From: Lentisphaerae bacterium WC36
GTDB taxonomy: Bacteria; Verrucomicrobiota; Lentisphaeria; Victivallales; SZUA-371
Direction of reading: 5' to 3'
NCBI GenBank assembly: GCA_020683205.1
Contig: CP085689.1
Span: 3,596,001 to 3,660,000, forward strand
Length of the DNA stretch: 64,000 nt
Below the pieces are notes generated by a model that saw nothing but the letters and a program-made list of their open reading frames with translations, was not told the origin of the DNA and did no database searches. The first letter of the stretch is position 1. Each line of letters opens with the position of its first letter. Positions 35,815-44,678 of the stretch are shown piece by piece. The position numbers and the translations under genes are program-made.

Positions 35815-36924
35815 TTATTTTATGTGCTTTAAGTCGTATGAGGTGCGTATGTAGTTTTTATTATCATCGCCTTTGATTGTAAAATTAAGTTGGTTGCTTT
35901 TGTTAAAGGTGATCGCTGTTATTAATCCAGTTTTATCGTGGTCAAATTTAACTTTATCATCTATAAAGAAATGGCTTTCAAGTTTAGTCAATGTCAATGA
36001 ACTATTGGTATATTTTTGGTAAGAGTATCTGAGGTTTCCAAAAGTTTTCACCGGGCCTAATTCATCTTTAATTGCGGTTCTATCAATGTATTTTTTCATC
36101 TGCTTGTTGTATTCTAGGCAATATTGTTCCGCGCTATTTTTTGACATATCTCCAAAGAGATATTGTTCAAGTTTTGGAATGCCAATGCTTATGTAGCTTT
36201 TTTCTCTAATTGGGATCCCATCGCGATATCCAAGTATATCATTAGCTATAAATTTTGATTCATTATTGATGTTTTGCGGTTGCAAATATTGGTAATTATT
36301 ATGCTTGACGTCCCAAAAAACATCGCTATATATTGGAGTTGTTGAAGATAAAAAGTATGAAGATGTAATGCTAAGCGTTAATAATAAAAGTAAAGGGCCG
36401 TATAGCATGGAATAGAAAAATGTTGAAATATTTATAATTTTATATTCTTTGTTTTTCTTAAAAGCATTGTAATTGCTGAAGTTCTCAAGAAGATTTAATC
36501 TTGTAGAGTGATTGCAATAGGGACATTGATTGCTCTTGTTTGGTGTGATTGCCTTATTACATTCAAAACAGTAATTGAATACGCCTTTGCATGAGTACTT
36601 TTTAAAAAGTACTTTTGGAAAGTTTTGATTGCGATTTTTTGTTGTTTTGAAATACTTAAAAAAAAGCGCAAAAAAGAGTAAATATCCAAGAACTAGAAAT
36701 AATACTGGAATTAAATCTTTATTATAATTAAAATAAACTTTACAAATATATTCAGCTGCTGCTCCAAAACTTATTGGTAGTATAAAAAAGCTACCGAAAA
36801 TTATTATCGACGTAATTTTGCTCTTGCGAGAAGTGTTTTCGCTGATTTTTTTCTTATAGTATTTATGGAAATTTTTCTTGCCTTTTTTACTTAAATTACT
36901 TAAATCAATATCATATTCAATCAT
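35815..36924 (-). CDS. Zinc-ribbon membrane protein, long paralogue
   Basis: A 369-residue protein. The start at 36924 is set by GGAGAAACCGTT upstream and by its paralogue. Residues 1-20 ('MIEYDIDLSNLSKKGKKNF') are shared exactly with the next gene upstream. Two membrane segments (about 38-60 and 68-90) are followed by a zinc ribbon 'CFECNK...CPYC', a third segment (about 175-195) and an exported-looking C-domain of about 160 residues. A rubredoxin-like ribbon next to membrane helices is a common bacterial sensor or scaffold layout; function unknown. Confidence 0.6.
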   Translation of the reverse strand: MIEYDIDLSNLSKKGKKNFHKYYKKKISENTSRKSKITSIIIFGSFFILPISFGAAAEYICKVYFNYNKDLIPVLFLVLGYLLFFALFFKYFKTTKNRNQNFPKVLFKKYSCKGVFNYCFECNKAITPNKSNQCPYCNHSTRLNLLENFSNYNAFKKNKEYKIINISTFFYSMLYGPLLLLLTLSITSSYFLSSTTPIYSDVFWDVKHNNYQYLQPQNINNESKFIANDILGYRDGIPIREKSYISIGIPKLEQYLFGDMSKNSAEQYCLEYNKQMKKYIDRTAIKDELGPVKTFGNLRYSYQKYTNSSLTLTKLESHFFIDDKVKFDHDKTGLITAITFNKSNQLNFTIKGDDNKNYIRTSYDLKHIK

Positions 36925-36936
36925 AACGGTTTCTCC
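36859..36936 (-). repeat. 78-bp direct repeat, downstream copy
   Basis: Matches 37310-37387 in the same orientation with four mismatches in 78. It spans the RBS and first about 22 codons of the long zinc-ribbon paralogue, so the duplicated unit carries translation start signals. Confidence 0.9.
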
Positions 36937-36937
36937 C

Positions 36938-37375
36938 TTAAGATTTGACAAAATAATAGCAAGTTATACCAAAAGCTATAATAAAAGATAAAAAGAAAAA
37001 TATTTTGACTATATTTTTAATATAATATTGAAATGCACCTCCAAAACGGTGATAGGAAATTTTTAGTAATGAAAATTGTGAGCTAGCGTTGCACCTTGGG
37101 CAACAATTGTTGCTATTAGGAATTATTTTTTTATTACATTCGAAGCAATAGCTAAATACTCCATTGCTCGAGAAATTGTTAATGAAAAATTTTGGTTCAC
37201 GATATTTGCGTAATTTTGATGAAATTATTAGTATTAGTAGCGAACTCCAAAAAATAAATTCTATGAAACTCAGTTCTTGCATTGCTTTTTTGTAAGTGAT
37301 TGTTTTAATGTATTTATGAAAATTTTTCTTACCTTTTTTGCTTAAATTGCTTAAATCAATATCATATTCAATCAT
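36938..37375 (-). CDS. Zinc-ribbon membrane protein, short paralogue
   Basis: A 145-residue protein with the same N-terminus as the gene downstream, one membrane segment (about 38-54), the ribbon 'CFECNK...CPRC' and a C-terminal membrane segment (about 120-142). It lacks the long C-domain of its neighbour. Its stop lies 13 bases before the neighbour's start. Compared with the long copy, only residues 1-22 are near-identical; the rest has drifted, so recent exchange at the 5' end or selection on it is likely. Confidence 0.6.
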   Translation of the reverse strand: MIEYDIDLSNLSKKGKKNFHKYIKTITYKKAMQELSFIEFIFWSSLLILIISSKLRKYREPKFFINNFSSNGVFSYCFECNKKIIPNSNNCCPRCNASSQFSLLKISYHRFGGAFQYYIKNIVKIFFFLSFIIAFGITCYYFVKS

Positions 37376-37387
37376 AACGGTTTCTCC
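37310..37387 (-). repeat. 78-bp direct repeat, upstream copy
   Basis: Partner of 36859-36936. Covers the RBS and first codons of the short zinc-ribbon paralogue. Confidence 0.9.
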
Positions 37388-37432
37388 TATCGTTTGTTGA
37401 TGGTTAAATATAGCTTGAAATGAAATTAATGC

Positions 37433-37469
37433 AAAAAAAATAGCACCGTTAATTGGGAGCTATTTTTTT
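37433..37469 (-). terminator. Intrinsic terminator after the aldo/keto reductase gene
   Basis: On the minus strand AAAAAAATAGC, a 14-base loop, then GCTATTTTTTTT. Symmetric A and T tracts would allow function in both directions. Confidence 0.6.
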
Positions 37470-37494
37470 GTTATAAAATATTTAGTAAATTTTA

Positions 37495-38502
37495 CTAAAC
37501 TAAAATTTTGCGATATTCTTTAAGAATTGCTGTCATTGAAGCAACTTCTTCAGTTGTTAAGTTGATATCTGCGCTTGCAGCATTTTCTTTCGCCTGTTGG
37601 ATGTTACGTGAGCCAACCAAAAGATGGGTGCAACCACGTTGTTGTAACGTCCACGCCATCACAAGTTGTGCCATTGTTGCGTTATGGGTTTCGGCAATGT
37701 TTGCAAATTCACTTAACATTTTTTGCATATTAACACGATTTTCTGTCGAAAAACGCTCATAACGTAAACGTTGGTCGCCTTCGTTAAATTTACGTTCTGG
37801 AGTTACTTTGCCACTTAAGAGACCTTGCGCCATTGGAGAGTATGCTAAAAATGCAATACTACTATCAGCGCAGAAATTTAATTGACCACTGTCTTCCATT
37901 TCATAATCAATCATGCTATATTTTTCTTGATTAACAACAAGATCTCCAACTGATAAATATTGTTTTAACTCGTTGACAGTTGCATTGCTTGCGCCAATTG
38001 CACGAATTTTGCCTTCTTCCTGAAGTTTTAATAATTCACCCATTGATTCTTCAATTGGCGTAGTTGGGTCCTGCCAGTGTGTTTGCATTAAGTCGATGCA
38101 ATCAATATTCATTCTCTTTAAAGAATTTTCAACTTCTAAACGAATTGATGCTGGGCGCAAATTGCGGTAGACCCCAATGTTGCCATTATCTTTGATATCA
38201 TCTTTACCGGTGTCAAAAAAATGAACCCCGTCAGCACAATCCCAGCGTAATCCACATTTTGAAGCGATAATTACATCATTACGGCGATCTTTAATTGCTT
38301 TGCCAACAATTTCTTCTGACTTTCCAAAGCCGTACATTGGAGCTGTGTCAATTAAATTAATACCACAGTCAATCGCTGCGTGAACAGCATCAATTGCTGC
38401 TGTTTCATCTTGTCCACCCCATGTCCAGCCACCAAAAGACCACGTTCCTAATGCTAGAACTGATCCTTCAATATTGCTTTTTCCTAATTTTGCAAATTTC
38501 AT
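37495..38502 (-). CDS. Aldo/keto reductase
   Basis: A 335-residue NAD(P)H-dependent barrel. The tetrad is visible: Asp and Tyr in 'LIDTAPMYGFGKSEEIVGKAI', Lys in 'VIIASKCGL', His in 'DLMQTHWQDP'. 'AIGASNATVNEL', 'AYSPMAQGLLSGK' and the C-terminal 'VGSRNIQQAKENAAS' (cofactor phosphate loop) follow the general AKR scheme. The Trp-rich start 'LALGTWSFGGWTWGGQDE' is typical of the group close to E. coli YajO/YghZ-like enzymes. Substrate unknown; monocistronic. Confidence 0.88.
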   Translation of the reverse strand: MKFAKLGKSNIEGSVLALGTWSFGGWTWGGQDETAAIDAVHAAIDCGINLIDTAPMYGFGKSEEIVGKAIKDRRNDVIIASKCGLRWDCADGVHFFDTGKDDIKDNGNIGVYRNLRPASIRLEVENSLKRMNIDCIDLMQTHWQDPTTPIEESMGELLKLQEEGKIRAIGASNATVNELKQYLSVGDLVVNQEKYSMIDYEMEDSGQLNFCADSSIAFLAYSPMAQGLLSGKVTPERKFNEGDQRLRYERFSTENRVNMQKMLSEFANIAETHNATMAQLVMAWTLQQRGCTHLLVGSRNIQQAKENAASADINLTTEEVASMTAILKEYRKILV

Positions 38503-38894
38503 AATTCTTTTTTTTTGTCCTATCTTCTTTTTTGCTACTATCTTCTTTTATTATAGTACACCCTTACACCCTATCCTATCATATTGCTATTAAAAAAAAG
38601 TAAATTTAGGTGTTATTTTACATGAATAAATTAAACTCTCAATCTTTATTATTAAAAACTATGTCGAGATTTATTTAAAACTATATTAAGTGATTACATT
38701 AAATTTTAAAAAATGTTTTTCAAGCGCCTAGAAGGATATTTTTAAGGTTTTTTAATTTCGTTTGGTGCGAAAAAATGGTTATTTATCAACTCTTTTACAA
38801 TGTAATGATTTGTTTTTTTGCAAAAAATGGTTATCTTAATTCTTTTAATCTATTGATTAATAAAAATTGTCGATTAATTTAGTAAGGTGCTAAA
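38503..38894. other. Divergent intergenic region upstream of argD
   Basis: 392 AT-rich bases. An imperfect direct repeat (38767-38797 and 38820-38847; shared core AAAAAATGGTTAT and TCTTTTA) lies 50-130 bases before argD and could be an operator. Nearer the reductase gene TATCTTCTTTT occurs twice. No canonical ARG box recognised and no frame supported. Confidence 0.45.
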
Positions 38895-40076
38895 ATGAAT
38901 AATAAAATTAGAGAATATCAAGATAAATTTGTAATGAAAACATATGCTCCAAATCTTTTGTTAGTGAAGGGCGTAGGTTCTGTAGTTATTGATGATGAAA
39001 ATAAGCAATACTTGGATTTTACGGCAGGAATTAGTGTTTGTAATGTTGGACATTGTCATTCAAAAGTTACTGCAGCAATATCGAAACAAGCACAAGAGTT
39101 AGTGCACACTTCAAATTTATTTATTAATGAACAACAGCCAGTGTTAGCTCAAAAATTGGTTTCAAAAGGTTTTGATGGTGTCGTTTTTTTTGCTAATAGT
39201 GGAGCTGAAGCTAATGAGGGGCTGATTAAATTTGCTCGCAAATGGGGATCTGATAAAGGAAAATATGAAATTATTACGATGCATGATTCGTTTCATGGTC
39301 GAACATTAGCTACTTTGGCAGCGACTGGACGTAGTCAGTATCGCCAAGGTTTTGCTCCAGATATGCCAGGTTTTAAGCACGCTTATTTTAATGATATTGA
39401 GTCAATTAAATCGCAAGTTACAGATAAAACAGCAGCAATTTTGCTTGAACCTGTACAAGGAGAAGGTGGAATTATCCCAGCAGACAGAGAGTTTTTACAG
39501 CAGGTGAGAGCGCTTTGTGATGAAAAAGATATTCTGTTACTTTTTGATGAAGTGCAGTGTGGAATGGGGCGTTTAGGAACATTTTATGCATATCAAAGCT
39601 TTGGCGTTGAACCAGATGCCGTCTCATTGGCAAAGGCACTAGGAAATGGTTTCCCAATTGGTGCATTCGTTGTACAACGCAAACATGAGAATGTTTTACA
39701 AGCAGGTACTCATGCAAGTACTTTCGGAGGAACTCCTTTAGCGTGTGCAGCAGCAAATGCAGTAATTGATGTTATTGATGAAGAAAATTTATTAGAAAAT
39801 TGTCAAAAAATGTCTAAAATAATTTTTGAGCGTTTTAATGATTTTGTTAAAAAGTTTCCTTTTGTTGAAACTGTTAGAGGTAAAGGTTTAATGTGTGGAA
39901 TTAAATTGGACCGTCCAGCTGCGTTTTTGATGCAACCACTAAGAGAAAAAGGTCTTTTAGCTTTAACTGCGGGTGAAAGTGTTTTACGATTGTTACCAGC
40001 ATTGAATATTAGTGAAGCCGAAGTTGAAAGTGCATTAAATATTATCGAAGAAGTTTTAAGTGAAGTAGAAGTTTAA
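38895..40076 (+). CDS. argD: Acetylornithine aminotransferase
   Basis: A 393-residue class III PLP transaminase of arginine synthesis, making N-acetylornithine from N-acetylglutamate semialdehyde. Seen: 'YLDFTAGISVCNVGHCHSKV', 'VFFANSGAEANEGLIKFAR', 'DSFHGRTLATLAATG', 'LLLFDEVQCGMGRLGTFYA', PLP-Lys in 'SLAKALGNGFPIGA', 'THASTFGGTPLACAAA'. Followed 97 bases later by argF, indicating an arg operon. Confidence 0.94.
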   Translation: MNNKIREYQDKFVMKTYAPNLLLVKGVGSVVIDDENKQYLDFTAGISVCNVGHCHSKVTAAISKQAQELVHTSNLFINEQQPVLAQKLVSKGFDGVVFFANSGAEANEGLIKFARKWGSDKGKYEIITMHDSFHGRTLATLAATGRSQYRQGFAPDMPGFKHAYFNDIESIKSQVTDKTAAILLEPVQGEGGIIPADREFLQQVRALCDEKDILLLFDEVQCGMGRLGTFYAYQSFGVEPDAVSLAKALGNGFPIGAFVVQRKHENVLQAGTHASTFGGTPLACAAANAVIDVIDEENLLENCQKMSKIIFERFNDFVKKFPFVETVRGKGLMCGIKLDRPAAFLMQPLREKGLLALTAGESVLRLLPALNISEAEVESALNIIEEVLSEVEV

Positions 40077-40173
40077 AAAGGATATAGTTAATGTGGGTAT
40101 TTGAAAAAATATATATCCCGAAAGTAACTAAATTTCCTTAATGAAAATAGAAAATAAATTATGGAGAAAAGTC

Positions 40174-41106
40174 ATGTCGCAAGTGAAAGATCTGTTGACC
40201 ATTCAAGATGTGACTGCTGAGCAGTTTGAAAAATTGATGAAGTTGTCGGCAAAAATAAAAGCCCAAAGATATACTACTGATTACAAGCCTTTAGCGGGTA
40301 AAAGTATTGGTATGATTTTCGCTAAATCATCAACAAGAACGCGTATTTCATTTGAAGTTGGTATTCATGAATTAGGCGGATACCCACTGTACTTAGATCA
40401 AGGAAAAATGCAAGTTGAACGTGGTGAAACAATTGCAGATACAGCGCGAGTTTTAGATCGGTATTTGCATGGTTTAGTGATTCGTACATTCGATCAAAGT
40501 GATGTTGAAGAGTTAGCAGCAAATGCATCGTTTCCAGTTATTAACGCATTGACAAATGAATATCACCCATGTCAAGTATTAACTGATATGTTTACAATTT
40601 ATGAATATAGCGGCAAATTTGAAGGCGTTAAGATGACATATGTTGGCGATGGCGATAACAACATGGCGAATTCGATGATTTTGGGTGCTAAATTAGCAGG
40701 AATTGAATTGGTTTTATCAACTCCAGAAGAATTTAAGCCAAACGAAGATGTTATGAATATTGAACATGGTTTTGGAAAGGTTAGCTGGGAAAAAGACCCA
40801 ATTAAAGCTGTTGAAAATGCCGATTATATTTATACTGACGTGTTCGTGAGTATGGGGTTTGAGGAAGAGGCTAAACGTCGTTTAGAAATTTTAAAGCCAT
40901 ATCAACTGAATATGACATTATTAAAAGCGGCAAAACCAGATGCAAAAGTGTTACATTGTTTGCCTGCACACCGTGATGAAGAAATTACTGATGAAGTTAT
41001 TGAGAGCGAACAATCAATAGTTTTTGATCAAGCGGAAAATCGTTTACATGTTCAAAAAGCTATTATGGCAATGCTTGTAGATGAAAATGCGTATGACAAA
41101 TTATAA
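40174..41106 (+). CDS. argF: Ornithine carbamoyltransferase
   Basis: A 310-residue transferase forming citrulline from ornithine and carbamoyl phosphate. ATG 40174 has ATGGAG upstream and gives the family N-terminus. Seen: carbamoyl-phosphate site 'KSSTRTRISFEVGI' (SxRTR), 'HPCQVLTD', ornithine loop 'DGDNNMANSMI', and catalytic 'LHCLPAHRDEEITDEVI' (HCLP). Normal length. Confidence 0.95.
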   Translation: MSQVKDLLTIQDVTAEQFEKLMKLSAKIKAQRYTTDYKPLAGKSIGMIFAKSSTRTRISFEVGIHELGGYPLYLDQGKMQVERGETIADTARVLDRYLHGLVIRTFDQSDVEELAANASFPVINALTNEYHPCQVLTDMFTIYEYSGKFEGVKMTYVGDGDNNMANSMILGAKLAGIELVLSTPEEFKPNEDVMNIEHGFGKVSWEKDPIKAVENADYIYTDVFVSMGFEEEAKRRLEILKPYQLNMTLLKAAKPDAKVLHCLPAHRDEEITDEVIESEQSIVFDQAENRLHVQKAIMAMLVDENAYDKL

Positions 41107-41155
41107 TTATTAAATTAGTAAATGCTTTCTTGGTAGCATAATAAATTTAGTAGTA

Positions 41156-41188
41156 AAGTCGATATTAATATTTTATTAATATCGACTT
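41156..41188 (+). terminator. Stem-loop after argF
   Basis: A 14-bp perfect inverted repeat (AAGTCGATATTAAT / ATTAATATCGACTT, loop ATTTT) 50 bases after the argF stop. No U-tract follows, so it may protect the mRNA end rather than terminate on its own. Confidence 0.5.
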
Positions 41189-41225
41189 GAAAAGTGTTTA
41201 CGTAACCTAAAAGAAAATATACCAT

Positions 41226-42368
41226 ATGAAAACAAAAAATAACTTAGAAGTTGTGAAAAGAAGTCGTAGTTTGCATAAAGTTTTAGACTTTTATGTTTTA
41301 CGAGAATTTATGGTGCCATTCGGAATTTTGATCATAGCATTTATTTTGCTATTTTTAGTTGGTGATATTTTTAATGACATGAGTGATTTTATGAAAGAAA
41401 AAGCTCCATTGTCATTAATGTTTAAATATTTTACATTGAAAATTCCAGGCAATATTCGCTTCGTTTTGCCAATTAGTGTACTATTGTCTTGTATGTATAC
41501 AATGGCAACTTTTGGAAAAAATATGGAAGTTACTGCAATGCGTGCTAGTGGAATATCGTTAATGCGTTGCGGAGGATCAATATTTTTTGTTGGTTTTATT
41601 GTGACATTGATAAATTTTGCATTTAATGAGGGATTTGTGCCAATGACGGAATTCAAAGCCAAAACAGTCAAAGAGCAAGTTAAAGAGGGTGCTGATTATC
41701 AACCAAAAGAGTTACGAATGTTTTCATACGTTAGTAACGATAAAAAGCGTAATTGGTTTTTTAAGTATTTTGATCGCAAGGGAACACATTTTGATATTTC
41801 GTTAAAGAAAAATAATCCAGATACGGGGCGTTTAGAATGGGATTTGCATGCAGATTCGGCTCATTATGAACCTGAAAATGGATGGGTTTTTGAAGGCGTA
41901 ACTAAAACAAAATATAGTAAATTTGGCATTGGTTGGCCACCAGAAAAAATTGCAAAGTTAGTTTTTCCTCCAAGTGAAATTGTTGAAACTCCACGCATGA
42001 TTGAAAATTCGGTGCGTCCAGCGGTTGAACTACCATCACTTGAGATCTTGTCATTATTAGGTACTGCAAAAAATATGAGTCAAAAGAATAGAAAAATGTA
42101 TTTAACATTGTTGTGGAATAGAATATCATTTCCGTGGGCGTGCTTATTGGCCGTCTTCTTAGGGGTTCCTTTGGCTGCCAAAAATGAGAGAAGCGGAGTG
42201 TTTGCAGCAATCATTACCGCAGTGATAGTGATTGTACTATACCAAGTAAGTTCGCAAGTGTTTGTTATGATGGGTAATAACGGCTGGTTGCCGCCAATTG
42301 TAGCAGGATTAACGCCCTCAGTTGCGTTTATTATTTACGGCTGGTATAATATCAAAAGACAAGTTTAA
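41226..42368 (+). CDS. LptF/LptG-family permease (YjgP/YjgQ)
   Basis: A 380-residue inner-membrane protein of the lipopolysaccharide export ABC transporter. Six membrane segments: three at the N-terminus ('FMVPFGILIIAFILLFLVG', 'FVLPISVLLSCMYTMATFG', 'GGSIFFVGFIVTLINFAF'), a periplasmic beta-jellyroll of about 150 residues, and three at the C-terminus ('WACLLAVFLGVPLAAKNERSG'). 'DFYVLREFMVPF' is the usual opening. Only one of the LptF/LptG pair is here, so the letter cannot be fixed. The downstream 42384 gene may be co-transcribed. Confidence 0.85.
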   Translation: MKTKNNLEVVKRSRSLHKVLDFYVLREFMVPFGILIIAFILLFLVGDIFNDMSDFMKEKAPLSLMFKYFTLKIPGNIRFVLPISVLLSCMYTMATFGKNMEVTAMRASGISLMRCGGSIFFVGFIVTLINFAFNEGFVPMTEFKAKTVKEQVKEGADYQPKELRMFSYVSNDKKRNWFFKYFDRKGTHFDISLKKNNPDTGRLEWDLHADSAHYEPENGWVFEGVTKTKYSKFGIGWPPEKIAKLVFPPSEIVETPRMIENSVRPAVELPSLEILSLLGTAKNMSQKNRKMYLTLLWNRISFPWACLLAVFLGVPLAAKNERSGVFAAIITAVIVIVLYQVSSQVFVMMGNNGWLPPIVAGLTPSVAFIIYGWYNIKRQV

Positions 42369-42383
42369 AGCAGGAGGTTTAGC

Positions 42384-42605
42384 ATGAGCAAAGGTATTGG
42401 TGAAAATTTTTGGATGTTATGTTTATTTTTAGGGCTAGTTGTTTTAGCTATTGACGTTTATGCTATTATTCAATTAGCTGGAATTCGTGAGCAAATGCTC
42501 GTTAAGATGACTGAATATGCTAAATATTTCAGTTGGACAATATATTTACTATGCGGCAATATGGCAGTGCTAGCGTTAGTAACAATTTTCGGAAAGAGAA
42601 GTTGA
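42384..42605 (+). CDS. Small membrane protein, unknown
   Basis: A 73-residue protein with two membrane segments (about 8-30 and 45-68). RBS CAGGAGGT gives strong support for translation. It lies 15 bases after the Lpt permease and 12 before the flavoprotein gene. No family recognised. Confidence 0.7.
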   Translation: MSKGIGENFWMLCLFLGLVVLAIDVYAIIQLAGIREQMLVKMTEYAKYFSWTIYLLCGNMAVLALVTIFGKRS

Positions 42606-42617
42606 GAATAAAATAAA

Positions 42618-44225
42618 ATGTATGTAGAAGTAGAAAATTTAAGAATACCAGTACGCGATATCGAAAAAAATGCACGTGATATTGACAATAAGTTACGTCC
42701 GTATATTGCAGAGTACTGTTCAATTGTCGAAACTGAAATTGCAGATATTAAAGTGATTTCAAAAAGTATAGATGCACGTAAAAAGGGTTGGCCTGTACTA
42801 ACGTACAAGGTGCAATTTAGAATTAAAAATGCTGTGCGTGGTATGCGTAATTTTAAAGAAATTGATGCGAGCACTGAAAAGAAAACAAGTTTTCTTTTAG
42901 AGCTTGATCCTAAGAATAAAGTACAAAACCCAATTGTGGTTGGAACTGGTCCTGCAGGGCTTTTGGCCGCATGGATGTTGGCTTATTACGGCATGAAGCC
43001 AATTGTGATTGATTGTGGAACTAATGTTGAGCAACGTCACGAGGATATTACCAATTTTAAGAAAACACGTGAATTGAATGAAAATTCAAATTATCTTTAT
43101 GGCGAGGGTGGTGCTGGAACATATTCTGATGGTAAATTATATACCCGTAAAAAAGATGACCGAATTAAGTTTGTGATTGATTTATTTATTAAATATGGTG
43201 CTCCTAAAAAGATAGGCATTGTTAATCGTCCACATATTGGTAGTGATAAACTTCGTTCAATGGTTGCAAAAATGCGTGAAGAAATCATTAGCTTAGGCGG
43301 TGAATATAGATGGAACTGTAAAGTTACTGATATTATTGTCAAAGACAACCAGTGCTATGGGGTGAAGCTAGAAAGTGGTGAAACTTTAGAAAGCGAAAAA
43401 ACAATTTTAGCGTTTGGGTTAAGTAGCCGTGATTTGATTGAGCAACTAATTGAAACGGGTGTTGACCATGAACTGAAAGATTTTCAAATTGGAACACGTA
43501 TTGAGCACCGTCAAGAATTAATTGATCGCAATCAATATGGGATGGATTTCGCTCGTCATGAATCATTGCCTCCAGCAGAATATAATTTTGTAAGTAGGCC
43601 TCAAGCAATTGAAGGAATTAATCGTGTGAGCACATTCTGTATGTGTCCAGGTGGGACTATTGTTCCTGCAACGGCAGAGCGTGGAATGTTGTCAACAAAT
43701 GGCATGAGCAATTTTGCCCGTAATAATAAGTTTGCTAATTCATGTTTAATTGTTAATCAAAAGTCAGATTGTTTTGCAACAACTAAAGATGCTTTTAAAT
43801 TCCTTCGTGATATTGAAAGTGCGGCATTTGTAGCTGGTGGAAGTGATTATACTGCTCCTGGTCAAGATGCAAGTGCATTCATTAAAGGGCAAGCAAAATT
43901 CTTAAGCCCGACTACGAGCTATTGTTTTGGTATTAAACCATTTGATTTAAATGAAATTTTACCAGGTGAAACTGCTGATTCAATTGCATACGCGTTAAAC
44001 TTTTTTGAACGTAAATGTAAAGGATTTATGAAAGATGGTAAATTAATTGGAGTTGAGACTCATATTTCAAGCCCAGTTCGTTTTACTCGTGATTTTGAAT
44101 CAATGCAAACTTCAGTTAAAAATCTTTATATTGCAGGAGAGGGTGCTGGCTATGCTGGTGGAATTATGTCTGCTGCAATTGATGGGCTTAAGATTGCCGA
44201 GAAGATCATATTAAACGAAAACTAA
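42618..44225 (+). CDS. FAD-dependent dehydrogenase (COG2509-like)
   Basis: A 535-residue flavoprotein. After an N-terminal domain of about 95 residues comes the FAD-binding 'NPIVVGTGPAGLLAAWMLA' (GxGxxG), then 'YLYGEGGAGTYSDGKLYTR' and 'FQIGTRIEHRQE', the hallmark of uncharacterised FAD-dependent dehydrogenases related to FixC/geranylgeranyl reductases. The C-terminal FAD contact is 'LYIAGEGAGYAGGIMSAAIDGLKIA'. Cys pair in 'STFCMCPGG' is also conserved in the group. Substrate not known. Confidence 0.88.
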   Translation: MYVEVENLRIPVRDIEKNARDIDNKLRPYIAEYCSIVETEIADIKVISKSIDARKKGWPVLTYKVQFRIKNAVRGMRNFKEIDASTEKKTSFLLELDPKNKVQNPIVVGTGPAGLLAAWMLAYYGMKPIVIDCGTNVEQRHEDITNFKKTRELNENSNYLYGEGGAGTYSDGKLYTRKKDDRIKFVIDLFIKYGAPKKIGIVNRPHIGSDKLRSMVAKMREEIISLGGEYRWNCKVTDIIVKDNQCYGVKLESGETLESEKTILAFGLSSRDLIEQLIETGVDHELKDFQIGTRIEHRQELIDRNQYGMDFARHESLPPAEYNFVSRPQAIEGINRVSTFCMCPGGTIVPATAERGMLSTNGMSNFARNNKFANSCLIVNQKSDCFATTKDAFKFLRDIESAAFVAGGSDYTAPGQDASAFIKGQAKFLSPTTSYCFGIKPFDLNEILPGETADSIAYALNFFERKCKGFMKDGKLIGVETHISSPVRFTRDFESMQTSVKNLYIAGEGAGYAGGIMSAAIDGLKIAEKIILNEN

Positions 44226-44246
44226 TAGAAAGGATTGTGATAAAAT

Positions 44247-44621
44247 ATGTCTTCGTTTGATTTTGACGACTGGGTTTTTATTGATAAAGATGAGCAGCAC
44301 GTTAAGCGTGAACGCAAAAAAGCACGCGAATTAAAAAAGACACAATGGTGGCATAATCTCCTCAATAAGGGGATTTGTCACTTTTGCCATAAAAAATATC
44401 CAGCAACTGAGCTAACGATGGATCATTTAGTGCCAGTTAGCCGTGGCGGAAAAAGTAATAAAGGTAATATTGTAGTGTGTTGCAAAGAGTGTAACAACCT
44501 TAAAAAATATTACACTCCTGCTGAAATTTTAATGCGCCAGCTCGAAAAAGAGGAAGCTGAGCGTAGCAGCAACAGCAACAATGGCGAAGACCGCAATCAA
44601 AATCTTTTAGAAGAAGAGTGA
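44247..44621 (+). CDS. HNH endonuclease-family protein
   Basis: A 124-residue protein. 'CHFCHKKYPATELTMDHLVPVSRGGKSNKGNIVVCCKECN' is a complete HNH module: two CxxC zinc pairs, catalytic Asp-His, Asn and final Cys-Asn. Flanks are basic and hydrophilic. Stand-alone HNH proteins of this size act in DNA repair, restriction or mobile elements. Not adjacent to a methylase; it sits directly before the decaying IS-containing locus. Confidence 0.88.
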   Translation: MSSFDFDDWVFIDKDEQHVKRERKKARELKKTQWWHNLLNKGICHFCHKKYPATELTMDHLVPVSRGGKSNKGNIVVCCKECNNLKKYYTPAEILMRQLEKEEAERSSNSNNGEDRNQNLLEEE

Positions 44622-44655
44622 GTCTAATGAATAAAAATAAAGACGTTGATATGAT

Positions 44656-44678
44656 TTTTTTTGTTCAAGATACTTTAA
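44656..44678 (+). repeat. Left target duplication and inverted repeat of the IS
   Basis: TTTTTTTG followed by TTCAAGATACTTTAA. Confidence 0.85.

Noticed and set aside
41291-41671. Long minus-strand frame inside the Lpt permease gene
   Set aside because: It is a shadow frame of a clearly conserved plus-strand gene and has no RBS or family features.
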